Shown in pieces: positions 1 to 7,211 of a stretch of DNA of 11,649 nucleotides. Source of the DNA: an uncultured Bacilli bacterium (GTDB taxonomy: Bacteria; Bacillota_I; Bacilli_A; RF39; UBA660); assembly GCA_934153675.1 (NCBI GenBank), contig CAKPFG010000016.1:1-11649 (forward strand). Reading direction: 5' to 3'. The translations under genes and the position numbers were made by a program. The notes under the pieces are model-generated. The model saw nothing but the letters and a program-made list of their open reading frames with translations, had not been told where the DNA came from and ran no database searches. The number at the start of each line of letters is the position of its first letter. Position 1 is the stretch's first letter.

Positions 1-234
1 TATACTTTCTCCATCAATTAATACTCGATTAATAATTTGTTCTTTTTGATTAGGGGAATAATAATTATTTTTATTTGTTCTTAAAACTTCATATCCATGT
101 TTATCTATTGCTCTTACAAGATACTTAATAACATTATCTCTTACATCATATTTTTTTGATAATGCCTTTATTGACATTCCTTCTTTTTTATTATTATAAA
201 TATTTATTTTATCTTCGTAACTTAATTTTGACAT
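1..234 (-). CDS. IS3-family transposase OrfA / HTH protein, N-terminal 78 residues
   Basis: The frame is open from an ATG at 234 to the left edge (78 codons) and continues outside. The product begins MSKLSYEDKINIY. It has a helix-turn-helix around residues 19-42 (GMSIKALSKKYDVRDNVIKY), then a basic 'LVRAIDKHG' segment and 'YYSPNQKEQIINRVL', which looks like the start of a second HTH. This arrangement is typical of the DNA-binding OrfA of IS150-like IS3 elements, which recognises the element ends; the DDE catalytic part normally follows by frameshift in OrfB. The start is supported by a GAGG Shine-Dalgarno 7 nt upstream. That SD lies inside a hairpin (see next entry). Whether the copy is intact cannot be judged. 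Confidence 0.8.
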   Translation of the reverse strand, partial: MSKLSYEDKINIYNNKKEGMSIKALSKKYDVRDNVIKYLVRAIDKHGYEVLRTNKNNYYSPNQKEQIINRVLIDGESI

Positions 235-235
235 A

Positions 236-270
236 TAAAAACCTCGTTTCCATGTTCAAAAAACGGGGTT
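236..270 (-). promoter_or_regulatory. Hairpin sequestering the transposase SD
   Basis: On the minus strand a 10-bp stem (AACCCCGTTT at 270-261 with AAACGAGGTT at 249-240, one C-A mismatch, 11-nt loop) covers the GAGG Shine-Dalgarno at 242-245. A run of U follows directly, and the ATG comes 7 nt after the SD. The structure could act as an intrinsic terminator and as a translation block on transcripts entering from outside. Protection of transposase genes from impinging transcription in this way is known for several IS families; its use here is inference. Confidence 0.6.
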
Positions 271-301
271 CATATCAAAATAGTTAGCATTTATTACTTA
301 A

Positions 302-318
302 ACTCGAAAAGTTCGAGT
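302..318 (-). terminator. Possible terminator of tRNA-Cys
   Basis: A perfect 7-bp inverted repeat (ACTCGAA / TTCGAGT, 3-nt loop) lies 11 bp after the tRNA CCA end. Only three T follow on the minus strand, so it is a weak terminator candidate; it could instead be a processing or stability hairpin. Confidence 0.4.
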
Positions 319-329
319 ATCAATCAATC

Positions 330-403
330 TGGAGGGCCTAGTCGGATTTGAACCAACGATCAGGGAGTTGCAGTCCCACGCCTTACCACTTGGCTATAGA
401 CCC
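330..403 (-). tRNA. tRNA-Cys (anticodon GCA)
   Basis: The minus strand folds as a tRNA. The acceptor GGGTCTA pairs with TAGGCCC (one G-U), the D stem is GCC/GGC, and the anticodon stem closes a 7-nt loop CTGCAAC with anticodon GCA. The T stem GTTGG pairs with CCGAC (one wobble) around TTCAAAT. The discriminator is U73, as expected for tRNA-Cys, and the CCA is encoded in the DNA (330-332). The outermost anticodon-stem pair reads as a T-T mismatch. Confidence 0.95.
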
Positions 404-423
404 AAAAAAAGAATTACTAATTA

Positions 424-452
424 ATTATAACAAATTTTTTTAGGTGTTTCAA
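424..452 (-). promoter_or_regulatory. SigA promoter of tRNA-Cys
   Basis: On the minus strand TTGAAA (452-447) is followed after exactly 17 bp by TATAAT (429-424), with an extended -10 TG one base before it. Transcription would start near 417, about 14 nt ahead of the mature tRNA 5' end. This is the best promoter in the window. Confidence 0.85.
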
Positions 453-477
453 TACCTTTATTAATTAATATGCTAAA

Positions 478-1668
478 TTACTCTTTTTTATGAATGTTTT
501 TATTAACTATTGATGCTTTTTTTATTATATTAGTACCATATTTTAATTTTAATGAATCAACTACTTTATCTAAATTATTATTTTCTACGTCTTTATCAAA
601 AATAGATATTTGATAATTCTTATTATCTTTAAGTTTACTTAAACCAACGCCTATTAATCTAATAGACTCATCATGATACAACTCATTTACTAATTTTTTA
701 CTAACATCATATATTATATCTGTATTATCTGTAGCATTTAATAATTTTTTTTGATGTTGTTTTGTTTTAAAAAATTTATCTTTTAATACCACATTTACTA
801 CACTAGCATATTTTTTCTTTTTTCTAAGAGAAATACAAACATTTTCAACTAATACCTGTAAAACAACATTTATATCATCAAGGCTGTTAACATTATAACT
901 TAAAGTAGTAGAATTACTAATTGATGTATCACGATTTTTTAAAATAATCATACTATCACTAATGCCTCTTGCACTATCAATTAACTTTTGGGCTTGATTT
1001 TTGAAATAAATAGATAATAATTTGATATCATAATGTGCAAGGTCACCAATAGTATTAATATTAATATTTCTTAATTTAATAGCTGTTTTTTTGCCTACAC
1101 CATATAATCTCTCAATAGGTAATGGATACATTTTATTTTCTATTTCATATTGATATAAAGTATGAACTCTATCTGGTTTTAAAAAGTCGGAAGCCATTTT
1201 TGCACATAACCTATTATTAGCAACACCTATATTAACAGAAAATCCAAGTTGTTGCTTTATTTCTTTTTTCAATTTATATGCAAATTTAATCTCGTCCCCA
1301 TAGATATTTTTTACCTTAGAATAATCAGCAAAACATTCATCAATTGACAAGATTTCTATATCAGGTATATAACCACTAATTAAATCAAACATTTTTTTTG
1401 ACATGTATTTATAAAACTTATAATTTGGTGGATATACTTTTAAATCATTACACTTTCTTTTAGCCTCTTTTAGAGTTTCAGCCGTTTTTACTCCTCTTGC
1501 TTTAGCCACCATGGACTTAGCCAAAACAATTCCTCTTCTCGCTTTTTCATCTCCACCTATTACAGATTCTTGATATCTTATATCTTCATTATAACCATTT
1601 TTTAACATATAAATGGCACTCCAAGACAAAAAAGCGTTATTGACATCTATATGCATAATTATACTCAT
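478..1668 (-). CDS. dinB: Y-family DNA polymerase (DNA polymerase IV type)
   Basis: The product (396 aa) is a translesion polymerase of the UmuC/DinB family, which copies damaged templates with low fidelity. The palm begins with MHIDVNNAF, giving metal ligand D8 and an aromatic steric-gate position F13. The second catalytic pair is in SIDE (108-111: D110, E111). GVANNRLCAKMASDFLKPDRVH follows the palm, and GVGKKTAIKLRNI is the helix-hairpin-helix that leads into the C-terminal little-finger domain. The 'DVNNAFLSW' form is typical of Firmicutes relatives rather than E. coli DinB. The chosen ATG has an AGAGGG SD 5 nt upstream; the internal Met5 lacks one. The protein ends in Lys-rich ...NKNIHKKE and shows no obvious QL-type beta-clamp motif at its very end, but 'QISIFD' near residue 355 could serve as one. 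No LexA-type operator is apparent. Confidence 0.93.
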   Translation of the reverse strand: MSIIMHIDVNNAFLSWSAIYMLKNGYNEDIRYQESVIGGDEKARRGIVLAKSMVAKARGVKTAETLKEAKRKCNDLKVYPPNYKFYKYMSKKMFDLISGYIPDIEILSIDECFADYSKVKNIYGDEIKFAYKLKKEIKQQLGFSVNIGVANNRLCAKMASDFLKPDRVHTLYQYEIENKMYPLPIERLYGVGKKTAIKLRNININTIGDLAHYDIKLLSIYFKNQAQKLIDSARGISDSMIILKNRDTSISNSTTLSYNVNSLDDINVVLQVLVENVCISLRKKKKYASVVNVVLKDKFFKTKQHQKKLLNATDNTDIIYDVSKKLVNELYHDESIRLIGVGLSKLKDNKNYQISIFDKDVENNNLDKVVDSLKLKYGTNIIKKASIVNKNIHKKE

Positions 1669-1685
1669 ATTATCCCTCTTTAATA

Positions 1686-1694
1686 ATTATATCA
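1686..1694 (-). promoter_or_regulatory. Extended -10 promoter of dinB
   Basis: The minus strand reads TGATATAAT (1694-1686), a full extended -10, with no convincing -35. The predicted start near 1679 leaves only about 11 nt of leader, which is almost entirely the SD AGAGGG. Confidence 0.6.
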
Positions 1695-1720
1695 TATAAA
1701 ATTAAGCCTAAATAAAAAAA

Positions 1721-2605
1721 TTACGCAGTTTTATACATAACTTTTTTATCTAAAGCCTTTTCTTCTTCTAAATAAAGTAAAGCCTTTTGCATATTATCAT
1801 TTACTTTAGTAACATTACTATGAGAATAATCAAATACTTGATCATTTACAAGATTACTTTCATACTTACTTATAATATCATGTGAAGTAATTTTACCACT
1901 TGATATTAAAGATGCAAAATTTTTATTAATTCTATTTAAAATTTTTGCAAATTGTTCTGGCATATTTAATTTACTCATTTTAGCTTGGGATAAATAATTT
2001 ATTTCATTTAATATATCATCATTTATACCATTTATATTTAATTCTTGTTTTAATAAAGCACCATTGTTAGAGAAATACGAATTTATAAAATCAACCTTAC
2101 TTTTTACCCCCTCTAAAGTTATTGATAATAAATTAAGAGATATTAATTCTTCCTCAAGAAAATTTTTCGACGATGAAGAAGAAATATTAGATGCAATCAT
2201 ATATGTACAAGCACGATTTAAAGAATTTAATAAAGATGAATTACCAAATCCGTAATAATTATCTTTAGAGGTTGTAATCATTAATAACAATTGACTAAAA
2301 AGATTATCAATATTAAAATCATCTTCAGGATCATCTTTTAATGACGTTAAACTTATATAACCAATATTTTCTAAAGGATCATAATCAACAAATCCTTTAT
2401 TAGAATAAATAGATAATGGTTTAAAATTAAAAGATCGTAACTTTTCATATAAATTATTAAATTGAATATTAAAATATTTGTTTAATTTAACTATGAATGT
2501 AACAGTTTTATCCTCAAACGTATTATCTTTTCCTATATTATTCTCATCAAAAATAGGATTTTCACTAAAACTAACTGCTAAGTTCTTTTCAATATCTTCG
2601 ATCAT
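1721..2605 (-). CDS. Uncharacterised protein, possible degenerate zincin
   Basis: I do not recognise this 294-residue protein with certainty. It has no signal peptide or membrane segment, so it is likely cytoplasmic; it is acidic, Asn/Ser-rich and mostly helical. Two stretches are laid out like a gluzincin-type metallopeptidase: FSQLLLMITTS (103-113) where HExxH would lie, and SLNRACTYMIASN (128-140) where the downstream helix with the third ligand ('LNEGxTE' in such proteins) would lie. The histidines and glutamate are absent, so no metal site is expected. The later part ('VDFINSYFSNNGALLKQEL', 171-189) resembles the helical tail of such proteins. The homology idea is inference. The ATG has a GTGAGG SD at good spacing. 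The gene is followed after 52 bp by dinB, which has its own promoter. Confidence 0.8.
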   Translation of the reverse strand: MIEDIEKNLAVSFSENPIFDENNIGKDNTFEDKTVTFIVKLNKYFNIQFNNLYEKLRSFNFKPLSIYSNKGFVDYDPLENIGYISLTSLKDDPEDDFNIDNLFSQLLLMITTSKDNYYGFGNSSLLNSLNRACTYMIASNISSSSSKNFLEEELISLNLLSITLEGVKSKVDFINSYFSNNGALLKQELNINGINDDILNEINYLSQAKMSKLNMPEQFAKILNRINKNFASLISSGKITSHDIISKYESNLVNDQVFDYSHSNVTKVNDNMQKALLYLEEEKALDKKVMYKTA

Positions 2606-2607
2606 AA

Positions 2608-2635
2608 ACAGTACCTCACTGTATTAATAATAACA
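2608..2635 (-). promoter_or_regulatory. Putative promoter and SD-presenting hairpin of the 294-residue gene
   Basis: TGTTATTAT (2635-2627 on the minus strand) is an extended -10-like element with no clear -35. Just downstream, ACAGT (2622-2618) and ACTGT (2612-2608) form a 5-bp inverted repeat that puts the GAGGT Shine-Dalgarno in the loop. The hairpin is short and may be chance. Confidence 0.35.
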
Positions 2636-2643
2636 CATTTTTT

Positions 2644-2682
2644 GAAAAAATAAAACATGTTTTTTAAATTTTAAATATGTTT
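2644..2682 (-). terminator. Possible terminator after clpC
   Basis: On the minus strand AAACAT (2682-2677) pairs with ATGTTT (2658-2653) around an AT-rich, partly paired interior, followed by TTTTATTTTTT. The stem is weak and rich in A-T, so this is tentative. Confidence 0.35.
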
Positions 2683-2687
2683 AATAA

Positions 2688-4976
2688 TTATGTTAATTGT
2701 TTTTCTTTTAATGTCTTTATATTAATTATTTTTTTATTTTCCATAAGATCTGATATAATTAAATCTTCTATATCTTGCTTTATAACTTTATCAATTTTTC
2801 TAGCACCAAATTCATTAAAACTAATTTTTTCTATTATTTCATCAATAACACTTTTTGAAATTATAATTTTTATATCTTTATATTTTCTTTTTAATTTTGA
2901 AATTTTATTTTTTATTATTAATTTAACATTTTCTAATGTTAAAGAATTAAAAAATACTACTTTATCTACTCTATTAATAAAAGGAATTGAAAAAGTATCT
3001 TTTAGTTGACTATTATTTTTTTTATTAAATCCTATACTATTTCTTTCATATCCTACGTTAGTAGTCATAATAATAACAGCATTTTTTAAACTAACAATAT
3101 CTCCTTTTGAATCTCTAATCACCCCTTCATCTAAAGCTTGAAAAAACAAATTAATAATATTACTATGAGCTTTATCAAATTCATCTAATATAAGTAAAGT
3201 AAAAGGATTATCTTTTATTTTTTCTAAAATGTTTTTAGAATCATTATACCCTACATATCCAGCAGGAGATCCAATTAACTTACTTATAGAATGCGGTTCA
3301 CTATATTCACTCATATCTAATTTTATTACATTCTTACTAATAAATTCCCCAAATATTTTAGAAAGCAAGGTTTTTCCAACTCCTGATGGACCAGCAAATA
3401 AAAGCGAATAACAACTATCATCTTTAAAACCAAGTTTTATTTGTTTATAAATCTTTATTAACTCAGCAACAGCATTTTCTTGACCTATAACTGTTTTTGA
3501 TAAAAGTCCTTTTAATTTAATAATGTCTTTAGAATAGTTATTTAAATTTTCATATATCGGCATATTAGCTTTTAAACTTACTACCTTTATAATATCCTCT
3601 TTTTTAATATGATGATTATAATTTTTATTATATAAATTTAATTCCAAATTATTAATTTTATCCATCAAATCATTTTCTAATATTTTATACTTAGTAGCTG
3701 ATTTAAAATCATTATTAATAATAGATGAATTTTTTTGTGCTATAATACCTTTTAACTCCTTATTAAGTTCATTATACTTTTTTATTTGCTTATTTTCTTT
3801 TAGGCTAACATGTGCACAAACTTCATCTAAGATATCAATAGCTTTATCAGGCTGTCTACGATCAACAATATATTTATTAGAAAGATCAATTATTAAATCA
3901 AGATAATTATCTGCTATATAAACATGATGATAATCTTCATAAGTTTTTTTTATCTTTAATAGTATTTCTTTTAATTTTTCATTACTCGGTTCCTCAATAT
4001 ATACCTTTTGAAATCTTCTTTCTAAAGCCCTATCATCATTTATATATTTTTTATATTCTTCAATTGTTGTTGCACCAATTAAACGCATTTTATTTCTAGC
4101 TAAAGCTGGCTTAAATATATTTGATGCATCTATCGCACCTTCTGCTCCACCAGCACCTACTATAGTATGAATTTCATCAATAAATAAAATTATATCATCA
4201 TTATCCTCAAGCTCTTTCAACATTTTATGAATACGTTCCTCAAATTCACCTCGATATTTTGTTCCGGCTACAGTTGATGCCATATCAACACTAATTATTC
4301 TTTTGTTCTTTAAAATTCTTGGAACTTCACCTATTGAAATTAATCTACTAAGTTCTTCTACTATGGCAGTTTTACCAACTCCAGCATCTCCTATTAATAA
4401 TGGATTATTTTTCTTTCTTCTTGATAATATTTCTAAAACTCTTCTTATTTCATCATCCCTACCAATAACTGGATCAAGTTCCCCATTTAAAGCTTTTTTA
4501 GTTAAATCAATGCCAATTTCATCAATTAATAATTTATTATTTTTCTTATGTTTAATAAGCTTGGTAGTAAATTCATTATATATTTCATCTAAATCAATTC
4601 CCATACCAAGCATAATTCTAATAGCAACACCTTCTCCCTCCTCCAACAAAGATGAAAACATATGGTTAATAGTAACAGATCCTTTATTATTTTCTCTACT
4701 ATCTATCATGGCTGTTTCAAGTATTCTTTTTAAAAGTGGAGTATATAAAAAACAATTGCTTTTTTTACTACCAATTCCTACTAATTTAATTAACTGGCTT
4801 TTAAAATTATCATAATTCAATTCATATTCATTTAATTTTTTAGAAACATCATTATTACTTTTTAAAATAGCAAGTAAAAGATGCTCACTACCTATGTAAG
4901 GATGATTTAAATTTATCATTTCACTCTTTGCACCTATAAGTATTTTTCTTGCTTCCTCAGTAAAATTATTAAACAT
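2688..4976 (-). CDS. clpC: ClpC-type AAA+ unfoldase (Clp protease ATPase subunit)
   Basis: The product (762 aa) unfolds proteins with ATP and feeds them to ClpP. A Clp-N double repeat covers about 1-145. The first AAA+ module has Walker A GDAGVGKT (196-203), Walker B LFIDE (264-268) and the ALERRF arginine region (317-322). A coiled middle segment with a UVR-like motif (NNDFKSATKYKILE, 421-434) is short, as in ClpC rather than ClpB. The second AAA+ module has GPSGVGKT (529-536), LLILDE (594-599) and sensor-2 GAR (724-726). SIGF (647-650) sits where ClpP-binding ATPases carry their [LIV]-G-[FL] tripeptide, so ClpP docking is expected. The start has a strong AAAGGAGAGG SD. The usual ctsR-mcsA-mcsB companions are missing here, and no tandem CtsR heptads are visible in the 61 bp upstream. 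It is somewhat shorter than typical ClpC (about 810 aa). Confidence 0.93.
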   Translation of the reverse strand: MFNNFTEEARKILIGAKSEMINLNHPYIGSEHLLLAILKSNNDVSKKLNEYELNYDNFKSQLIKLVGIGSKKSNCFLYTPLLKRILETAMIDSRENNKGSVTINHMFSSLLEEGEGVAIRIMLGMGIDLDEIYNEFTTKLIKHKKNNKLLIDEIGIDLTKKALNGELDPVIGRDDEIRRVLEILSRRKKNNPLLIGDAGVGKTAIVEELSRLISIGEVPRILKNKRIISVDMASTVAGTKYRGEFEERIHKMLKELEDNDDIILFIDEIHTIVGAGGAEGAIDASNIFKPALARNKMRLIGATTIEEYKKYINDDRALERRFQKVYIEEPSNEKLKEILLKIKKTYEDYHHVYIADNYLDLIIDLSNKYIVDRRQPDKAIDILDEVCAHVSLKENKQIKKYNELNKELKGIIAQKNSSIINNDFKSATKYKILENDLMDKINNLELNLYNKNYNHHIKKEDIIKVVSLKANMPIYENLNNYSKDIIKLKGLLSKTVIGQENAVAELIKIYKQIKLGFKDDSCYSLLFAGPSGVGKTLLSKIFGEFISKNVIKLDMSEYSEPHSISKLIGSPAGYVGYNDSKNILEKIKDNPFTLLILDEFDKAHSNIINLFFQALDEGVIRDSKGDIVSLKNAVIIMTTNVGYERNSIGFNKKNNSQLKDTFSIPFINRVDKVVFFNSLTLENVKLIIKNKISKLKRKYKDIKIIISKSVIDEIIEKISFNEFGARKIDKVIKQDIEDLIISDLMENKKIINIKTLKEKQLT

Positions 4977-5037
4977 ATTATCCTCTCCTTTAATATTCTA
5001 TGTATATAGTGTTATATAATTTAAATTTTATGCAAAA

Positions 5038-5208
5038 TTAGGAATAAATAATCATAGCAGAAAAGCAAAAAATTTGTTCATCTCGATATAATGACGTTGA
5101 AACTTGAAATTTTATATCTATAATATCTGCTTCTGTTTCACTCAAAAATTTATTGACACTATTTTCTAAATCTAATTCATGCGACTCATCAATAACTTTT
5201 ACTCTCAT
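5038..5208 (-). CDS. cse60: Cse60-like small protein (56 aa)
   Basis: The product begins MRVKVIDESHELDLENSVNK and ends with IKFQVS...EQIFCFSAMIIYS. It matches my recollection of the Bacillus Cse60 family of short acidic proteins ('DIKY.vs....eqIyCFSAMI'). B. subtilis cse60 is a SigE-dependent sporulation gene, but its biochemical role is unknown and the family also occurs in lineages with no proven sporulation. The frame is open much further upstream, but that extension runs through the end of the peptidase gene and an intervening hairpin. The ATG at 5208 is preferred because homology starts there and a GGTGA SD lies 7 nt upstream. The SD is inside the hairpin at 5212-5246. The clpC gene follows after 61 bp, without a clear promoter of its own. 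Confidence 0.82.
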   Translation of the reverse strand: MRVKVIDESHELDLENSVNKFLSETEADIIDIKFQVSTSLYRDEQIFCFSAMIIYS

Positions 5209-5246
5209 AAAAAAATCACCACTATTATTATAATAGTTGTGATTTT
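5209..5246 (-). terminator. Terminator-like hairpin between the M23 gene and cse60
   Basis: Two perfect 8-bp arms (AAAATCAC 5212-5219 with GTGATTTT 5239-5246; ACTATTAT 5221-5228 with ATAATAGT 5230-5237) are separated by one mismatch. They form a nearly continuous 17-bp stem with a minimal loop. On the minus strand it ends in seven T that abut the cse60 ATG, so it is a good intrinsic terminator for the peptidase gene 15 bp upstream. Its 3' arm also contains the cse60 SD, and its apex contains TATAAT (5232-5227), a possible cse60 -10. Confidence 0.75.
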
Positions 5247-5260
5247 GAATATTTGTCGAT

Positions 5261-6496
5261 TTATCTTCCTGAAAAAGAACGTCCCATAGCAGGAAAATTA
5301 ATAAGATTTCTAGGATTAAATTTTCTAGCTGCATAATTAGAATAAAAGAAATAATCACTCATATATATACCTGTTCCCATTTGTAAATGTAAATGAGCTC
5401 CTGTTGAACACCTATCCCATGTTTCAATACTAGGAACACCTCCAGAATATCCAATAACTGTATTTTGATTAACAGTTTGCCCTTCACTAACATTTATTCT
5501 AGATAAATGGAAATATCCAGATGTATAAGTACCTCTACTAGTATAATGTCCTATATATACCATATTTCCACCACAAGAACTTTTTCTAGATATTTTCATA
5601 ACAGTTCCTATTGCAACAGCATAAACTGGAGTTCCATGCGAAACACCTATATCCATACCATCATGAAATGAACCATAATAATCAGTATATCCATAATTAG
5701 CATTTATTCTACCATACTTAACAGGTCTATAGAACCCTGCTGCAGAAGGCATACTACCAAAATTTCCTCCTGAACTAGATCCAGATGAATGCTTTCTTCT
5801 TTTATTATAATTATTAACACAAACACTAATTTCTTGATTTAAAGGACACTTATATTTTGTTTCATATGTATTGATACTATTTTTTAATTCCTTTATTTCA
5901 GCTTGAACATCTACACTTACCTCTACTATATCAGATAAATTTTCATCCAATTTACTTAATTCAGTTGATAATTCTTTTTCTAAACTATTTAAAGTAATTT
6001 GTTTTTGAGATAATTCATTCAACTTTTTTCTATTTTGTTCCATTAAATTATTATATTCTTTAATTGTTCTTTCTCTATATTCACTTAATTGTTCAGAAAT
6101 GGCTAATCTATATATAAAATCAGTAAAATCAGAAGCATTAAATACATACTCCAAATAAAGGGAATTAGTACTTGATAATTGATAATAATGAATAATATTT
6201 TTTATTTCTTGTTGCATAACAAGTATTTGATCCCCTAGTTTTTTTATATCGGAATTTAATGATTCAGTTTCTCTACTTATTTGAACTTTTTGACTAGTAA
6301 TTGAACTTATTTTCTCTTTAGTTTCACTAATACTTGCTTGAGTTTGATTTTTATCATTTTGATTTTTACTATATTTAGCTTCAGCAGCACTTAACTCGGT
6401 TTTTAAATCTTTTAATGTTTTTGCTTCTACTTTATTATTTAAAGAAAAAGACAATACCAGAAAAAAAACTAATAACAAATATTTTAAATATTTCAT
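5261..6496 (-). CDS. Secreted M23 (LytM) peptidoglycan endopeptidase with PcsB/CwlO-like coiled coil
   Basis: The product (411 aa) is exported and probably cuts peptide cross-links in peptidoglycan during growth or division. A signal peptide spans residues 1-25, with likely cleavage after KVEA. A long coiled coil (about 27-213) resembles the N-terminal domain of PcsB/CwlO-type hydrolases, which FtsEX controls in relatives; no ftsEX is seen here. A Ser/Gly linker (236-250) leads to the LytM domain. Zinc ligands are H278 and D282 in SFHDGMDIG and H370 in AHLHLQ, with catalytic H368 and supporting H330 in YFHL. Cysteines come as two pairs (C217/C226 and C308/C363), unusual for an exported Firmicute protein. 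The ATG lies 3 bp after the stop of the YgjP-like gene, with its AAAGGAG SD inside that gene's end, so the two are translationally coupled. Confidence 0.9.
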   Translation of the reverse strand: MKYLKYLLLVFFLVLSFSLNNKVEAKTLKDLKTELSAAEAKYSKNQNDKNQTQASISETKEKISSITSQKVQISRETESLNSDIKKLGDQILVMQQEIKNIIHYYQLSSTNSLYLEYVFNASDFTDFIYRLAISEQLSEYRERTIKEYNNLMEQNRKKLNELSQKQITLNSLEKELSTELSKLDENLSDIVEVSVDVQAEIKELKNSINTYETKYKCPLNQEISVCVNNYNKRRKHSSGSSSGGNFGSMPSAAGFYRPVKYGRINANYGYTDYYGSFHDGMDIGVSHGTPVYAVAIGTVMKISRKSSCGGNMVYIGHYTSRGTYTSGYFHLSRINVSEGQTVNQNTVIGYSGGVPSIETWDRCSTGAHLHLQMGTGIYMSDYFFYSNYAARKFNPRNLINFPAMGRSFSGR

Positions 6497-6499
6497 AAT

Positions 6500-7138
6500 T
6501 TACTCCTTTAATTCTTTCTTTATTTCTTTATAGTTCTGACAATAACTAGCTACTAATGACCAAAAAGCTTTAGAATGATTAAAATGAATAACATGACTTA
6601 ATTCATGGACTATTACATAATCAAGTGCTCTTAAGTTGTATTTTATAAGTTCGCTATTTAAAGTTATTGAATGATTAACACGGTTATAAACACCCCATTT
6701 AGATTTCATTTTTCTAATTTTTAATTGTGGTCTTATTTTTACTTCATCAAATTTATTATATATATCAGAAAAATGACTATTAAATATTTCCTTTATATTT
6801 TCATTAAGCCATTTAGATAAATTTTTTTGATTATTCGCTATTATTAACTTATTAACATAATCAATTGATATACTACCATTAGACACGAATATTATATCAT
6901 ATATCTCACCTAAATAAAAGAATAAATCCTTTTTTAAATTTCTTTTATTAATCTGCTCAATCATTTTTAAAAGAGCATCATTATTACAATCAAGTAACTT
7001 TTTTATGTAACTTTTACTAGCAAAATAATTAGTTGTAACATATATTTTATAATCTTCTTTAATCCTAATATAAGTATTTTTATTTTTCTTTTTTATAATT
7101 ACCACATCATATACTTTATTATTTAATAAATATTCCAT
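6500..7138 (-). CDS. YgjP-like zinc metallopeptidase (DUF45/M48-like)
   Basis: The product (212 aa) has the hallmarks of the YgjP/WLM-related family: SKWG (146-149, usually 'RWGS'), the 'ITLNSELI' strand, then VIVHELSHVIHFNHSKAFW (175-193). H178, E179 and H182 form the HExxH zinc site, and H188 in the NHSKAFW block is the usual third ligand. The natural substrate of this family is not established. It has no signal peptide and is probably cytoplasmic. It is first in a two-gene operon with the M23 peptidase, separated by 3 bp. The ATG has a GGTG SD and an extended -10 promoter 15 nt upstream. Confidence 0.88.
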   Translation of the reverse strand: MEYLLNNKVYDVVIIKKKNKNTYIRIKEDYKIYVTTNYFASKSYIKKLLDCNNDALLKMIEQINKRNLKKDLFFYLGEIYDIIFVSNGSISIDYVNKLIIANNQKNLSKWLNENIKEIFNSHFSDIYNKFDEVKIRPQLKIRKMKSKWGVYNRVNHSITLNSELIKYNLRALDYVIVHELSHVIHFNHSKAFWSLVASYCQNYKEIKKELKE

Positions 7139-7153
7139 ACTAACACCAAATTA

Positions 7154-7182
7154 ATTATAACAAACTTTTTTCTTTTTTTAAA
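7154..7182 (-). promoter_or_regulatory. Promoter of the ygjP-like/M23 operon
   Basis: TTTAAA (7182-7177) is followed after 17 bp by TATAAT (7159-7154), with an extended -10 TG. The core TTTGTTATAATTAATT is the same as in the tRNA-Cys promoter. The predicted leader is about 9 nt. Confidence 0.65.
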
Positions 7183-7187
7183 TAATG

Positions 7188-7196
7188 TGCTATAAT
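7188..7196 (+). promoter_or_regulatory. Extended -10 promoter of the C26-like gene
   Basis: TGCTATAAT (7188-7196) is a perfect extended -10 with a poor -35 in a T-rich tract. It faces away from the ygjP promoter in the same 73-bp divergent spacer. The start would fall near 7203, about 9 nt before the ATG at 7212. Confidence 0.6.
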
Positions 7197-7211
7197 TAGT
7201 TGGGTGATTTG

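Larger units (their letters stand above)
1..289 (-). mobile_element. IS3-family insertion sequence, one end (partial)
   Basis: The segment carries the start of an IS3-type orfA and the short leader before it. The outer boundary is inferred. Reading the minus strand from the tRNA side, a TG-initial stretch beginning at 289 (TGCTAACTATTTTGATATGA) fits the TG...CA ends of IS3-family elements. The other end lies beyond the left edge, so neither the matching terminal repeat nor a target duplication can be checked. The element sits 41 bp downstream of the 3' end of tRNA-Cys. Confidence 0.55.

Noticed and set aside
2064..4815. Plus-strand open frames opposite the 294-residue gene and clpC
   Set aside because: All lie wholly within well-supported minus-strand genes and show only hydrophobic low-complexity translations.
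4977..5037. CtsR operator or SigA promoter directly before clpC
   Set aside because: No tandem heptad repeat of the CtsR type and no -10/-35 pair at proper spacing could be found; clpC may depend on the cse60 transcript.
5209..5358. Upstream extension of the cse60 frame to 106 residues
   Set aside because: It overlaps the coding end of the M23 peptidase in another frame and runs through the terminator hairpin; family similarity begins at the ATG at 5208.
7200..7211. TTG start giving four more residues on the C26-like protein
   Set aside because: It falls at or before the predicted transcription start and uses up the SD; ATG 7212 with GGGTGA fits better.
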